Origin: Skeletonema tropicum
Taxonomy: Eukaryota; Bacillariophyta; Thalassiosirophyceae; Thalassiosirales; Thalassiosiraceae
Length of the DNA stretch: 64,000 bases
Direction: 5' to 3'
Assembly: GCA_037178625.1 (NCBI GenBank)
Contig: CM074149.1
Location: forward strand, 1,364,001 to 1,428,000
Shown: positions 62,680 through 64,000 of the stretch, piece by piece
Layout: each line of letters begins with the position of its first letter
Position numbering within the stretch: position 1 is the first letter of the stretch
Made by a program: the position numbers and the translations under genes
Notes under the pieces: generated by a model
What the model was told of the DNA's origin: nothing
Databases searched by the model: none
The model's input: the letters and a program-made list of their open reading frames with translations, nothing else

Positions 62680-64000
62680 GTTAGGATTGAAATTGTTCTG
62701 ATGTTGTTGACATAAATAATACTTATACTTTATGATGAAGTAAGTATGAAGTCAAAGCAAAGCAAGCGATTTGTTGTCCAAATAACAATTGTGGAAAATC
62801 AGTGAGAATGAAGTACGTGGTGCAGAATCCACGAATACGGCATTTCTCAGGCCACTGGGAATAGAAACTTGCCGCGATTATGAAAGTAAGGAAAGTTCAA
62901 TTGCATATTTAAGTACTTATGCAGTTACAACAAGAGATTTCCACCGTCATTCTGTCCCGCTCTTGGAGTTAATCGTAGTCCGGCAAAAAACTAGCATATG
63001 TATTTGAAGATGAAGTAGGTGGTGCTTTTTAGATGAAATCCTACGTAGGTACCAAGTGTCCGAGAGGTCATCATGGAACCTGGTCCGAAGTCCGTGCCTC
63101 ATTCACCTCCTTGCTGCAAATCTTGTTGCATGTCAAGCTGAGATAAAATTCAATCTTACTTGTTCTTTAATCTCTAGTTACCGTTGGGGAAGTTGACCCA
63201 CTTTTCTCCTCCAATTGTCTCCGGCTCTCTGTGTCAAATGACCTGGGCATTTGCGTGCGGCGTCACTCATGAGTTGCAGGCCAGCCCTCATCTAGGGGTG
63301 AGCCCGAGGTAGGTGTCCTCGGGGCACGGGAAAGACACGTAATCGCGATCTCACCGTGAACCTGCCATGCTTCAGCCTACCGCTACTAGCACCAGTAGAG
63401 ATCTCGAATCAATATTTGTGAAGAAGAAAGCTTCGCATCATAACCCCCCAAAACAAGGGGGGCAACAACCGAAATAACCCAGGGTCGGGTGGGTGGGAAA
63501 ATTTAATAAGCTGCTTGGAAAATGCGTTGTGGAGTCTTGATCGGGTCCTCCTTACTAACCAAATTCCAAGCGTCTATCTCCCATTCAAATGTTCAGTGTT
63601 GTCATCGCACCTGCGTGTTGATAAAGCAAAGAGTGACCTCGCAACTCCAGCTACTTTTCACTTTGGTTTGGTACGCCTTTCTCACTCCGTCATTTGAATA
63701 CAAATCTTTCTGCATCTGGCGTCGTTCTTCTTTGAAAGCCGCTCGCTTCTTAGATGTTTTCTGCTCGTCCGTTCAATCCTTACTACTGGCGGACCCTCTT
63801 TACTAATGTGACGATTGCTGACGCCGATGATCTTCAAAGTTCTGAACTTGACAGATGGCGAGACCGAACCCTATATTTTTTTTCTATTCTACACTCGCCA
63901 TCTGTCAGTTGACAATGTTAAAAAGCTAGCCTTCATACGAACAACACCCAACTACAAAATTTCTGATGAACTTTCTTGCTCAATAGATTGACTGCTTCTC
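62680..64000. other. Distal flank, no gene recognised
   Basis: Short frames only (for example 62789-63007 and 63522-63806). 63280-63360 has higher GC. A strong hairpin is at 63849-63907. Confidence 0.5.
63849..63907. other. Inverted repeat, 14-bp perfect stem
   Basis: TGACAGATGGCGAG (63849-63862) and CTCGCCATCTGTCA (63894-63907) with a T-rich 31-nt spacer. Could be MITE termini or a terminator-like hairpin. Confidence 0.8.

Noticed and set aside
1..64000. tRNA, rRNA or telomere/centromere signals
   Set aside because: I looked for tRNA B-box-like sequence and long simple satellites by eye and found nothing convincing; a covariance-model search would be needed to be sure.

Overview
The window is nuclear DNA of a photosynthetic stramenopile, most likely a centric diatom of the Thalassiosira/Skeletonema type. 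The inference rests on short GT-AG introns, Lys/Ser/Gly-rich secreted proteins resembling silaffins, RAP-domain genes with helical repeats, a BspA-type leucine-rich-repeat gene, a Ty1/copia remnant with diatom-type pol motifs, and a small WYTK-motif protein family. No rRNA, tRNA or CRISPR was recognised. Bases 3654-4153 are an assembly gap of exactly 500 N.

Layout. 1.1-3.1 kb: a five-exon secreted Cys-rich gene with a Kazal-type domain. 4.2-27.5 kb: three RAP-domain paralogues (A minus, B minus, C plus), predicted organellar RNA-binding proteins with 10, 6 and 3 near-identical 39-residue repeats. Copy A is frameshifted and split by a complete, very young Ty3/gypsy element (5045-10962; identical 249-bp LTRs; 5-bp target duplication). 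Copies B and C are the arms of a large inverted duplication that also carries two copies of a tiny GGKGxW gene. Arm C contains a complete 5.56-kb MULE transposon (19195-24751) with 92-bp identical TIRs, a 9-bp target duplication, a two-exon transposase and a second gene that looks like an Fe(II)/2-oxoglutarate dioxygenase.

28.2-42.4 kb: the centrepiece, an array of nine two-exon silaffin-like loci (S1-S9; seven look usable and two are broken). Exon 1 encodes a signal peptide and a conserved acidic segment with two RxL sites. Exon 2 encodes a Ser/Gly/Lys repeat domain with KxxK motifs and Tyr-Ser tails. Plus-strand members share an upstream block, a near-palindrome about 185 bp before the ATG and a 3' hairpin; five long-intron members share a 20-nt intronic motif. 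A fourth RAP copy (D) is a truncated pseudogene joined to a headless silaffin-like copy. About 1.9 kb of RAP-tail plus silaffin-like sequence is present in inverted orientation on both sides of S1-S5.

43-64 kb: a GC-rich relic, an LRR gene with one in-frame TGA, an ABHD17-like alpha/beta hydrolase with a huge disordered insertion, a foldback or composite MITE, a membrane-anchored Pro/Thr-rich protein, a second MITE, three copies of a diatom-type small gene family in segmental duplications, and a decayed Ty1/copia element. The region is an actively rearranging, TE-rich accessory locus: tandem duplication, inversion, gene conversion and fresh transposition are all visible.
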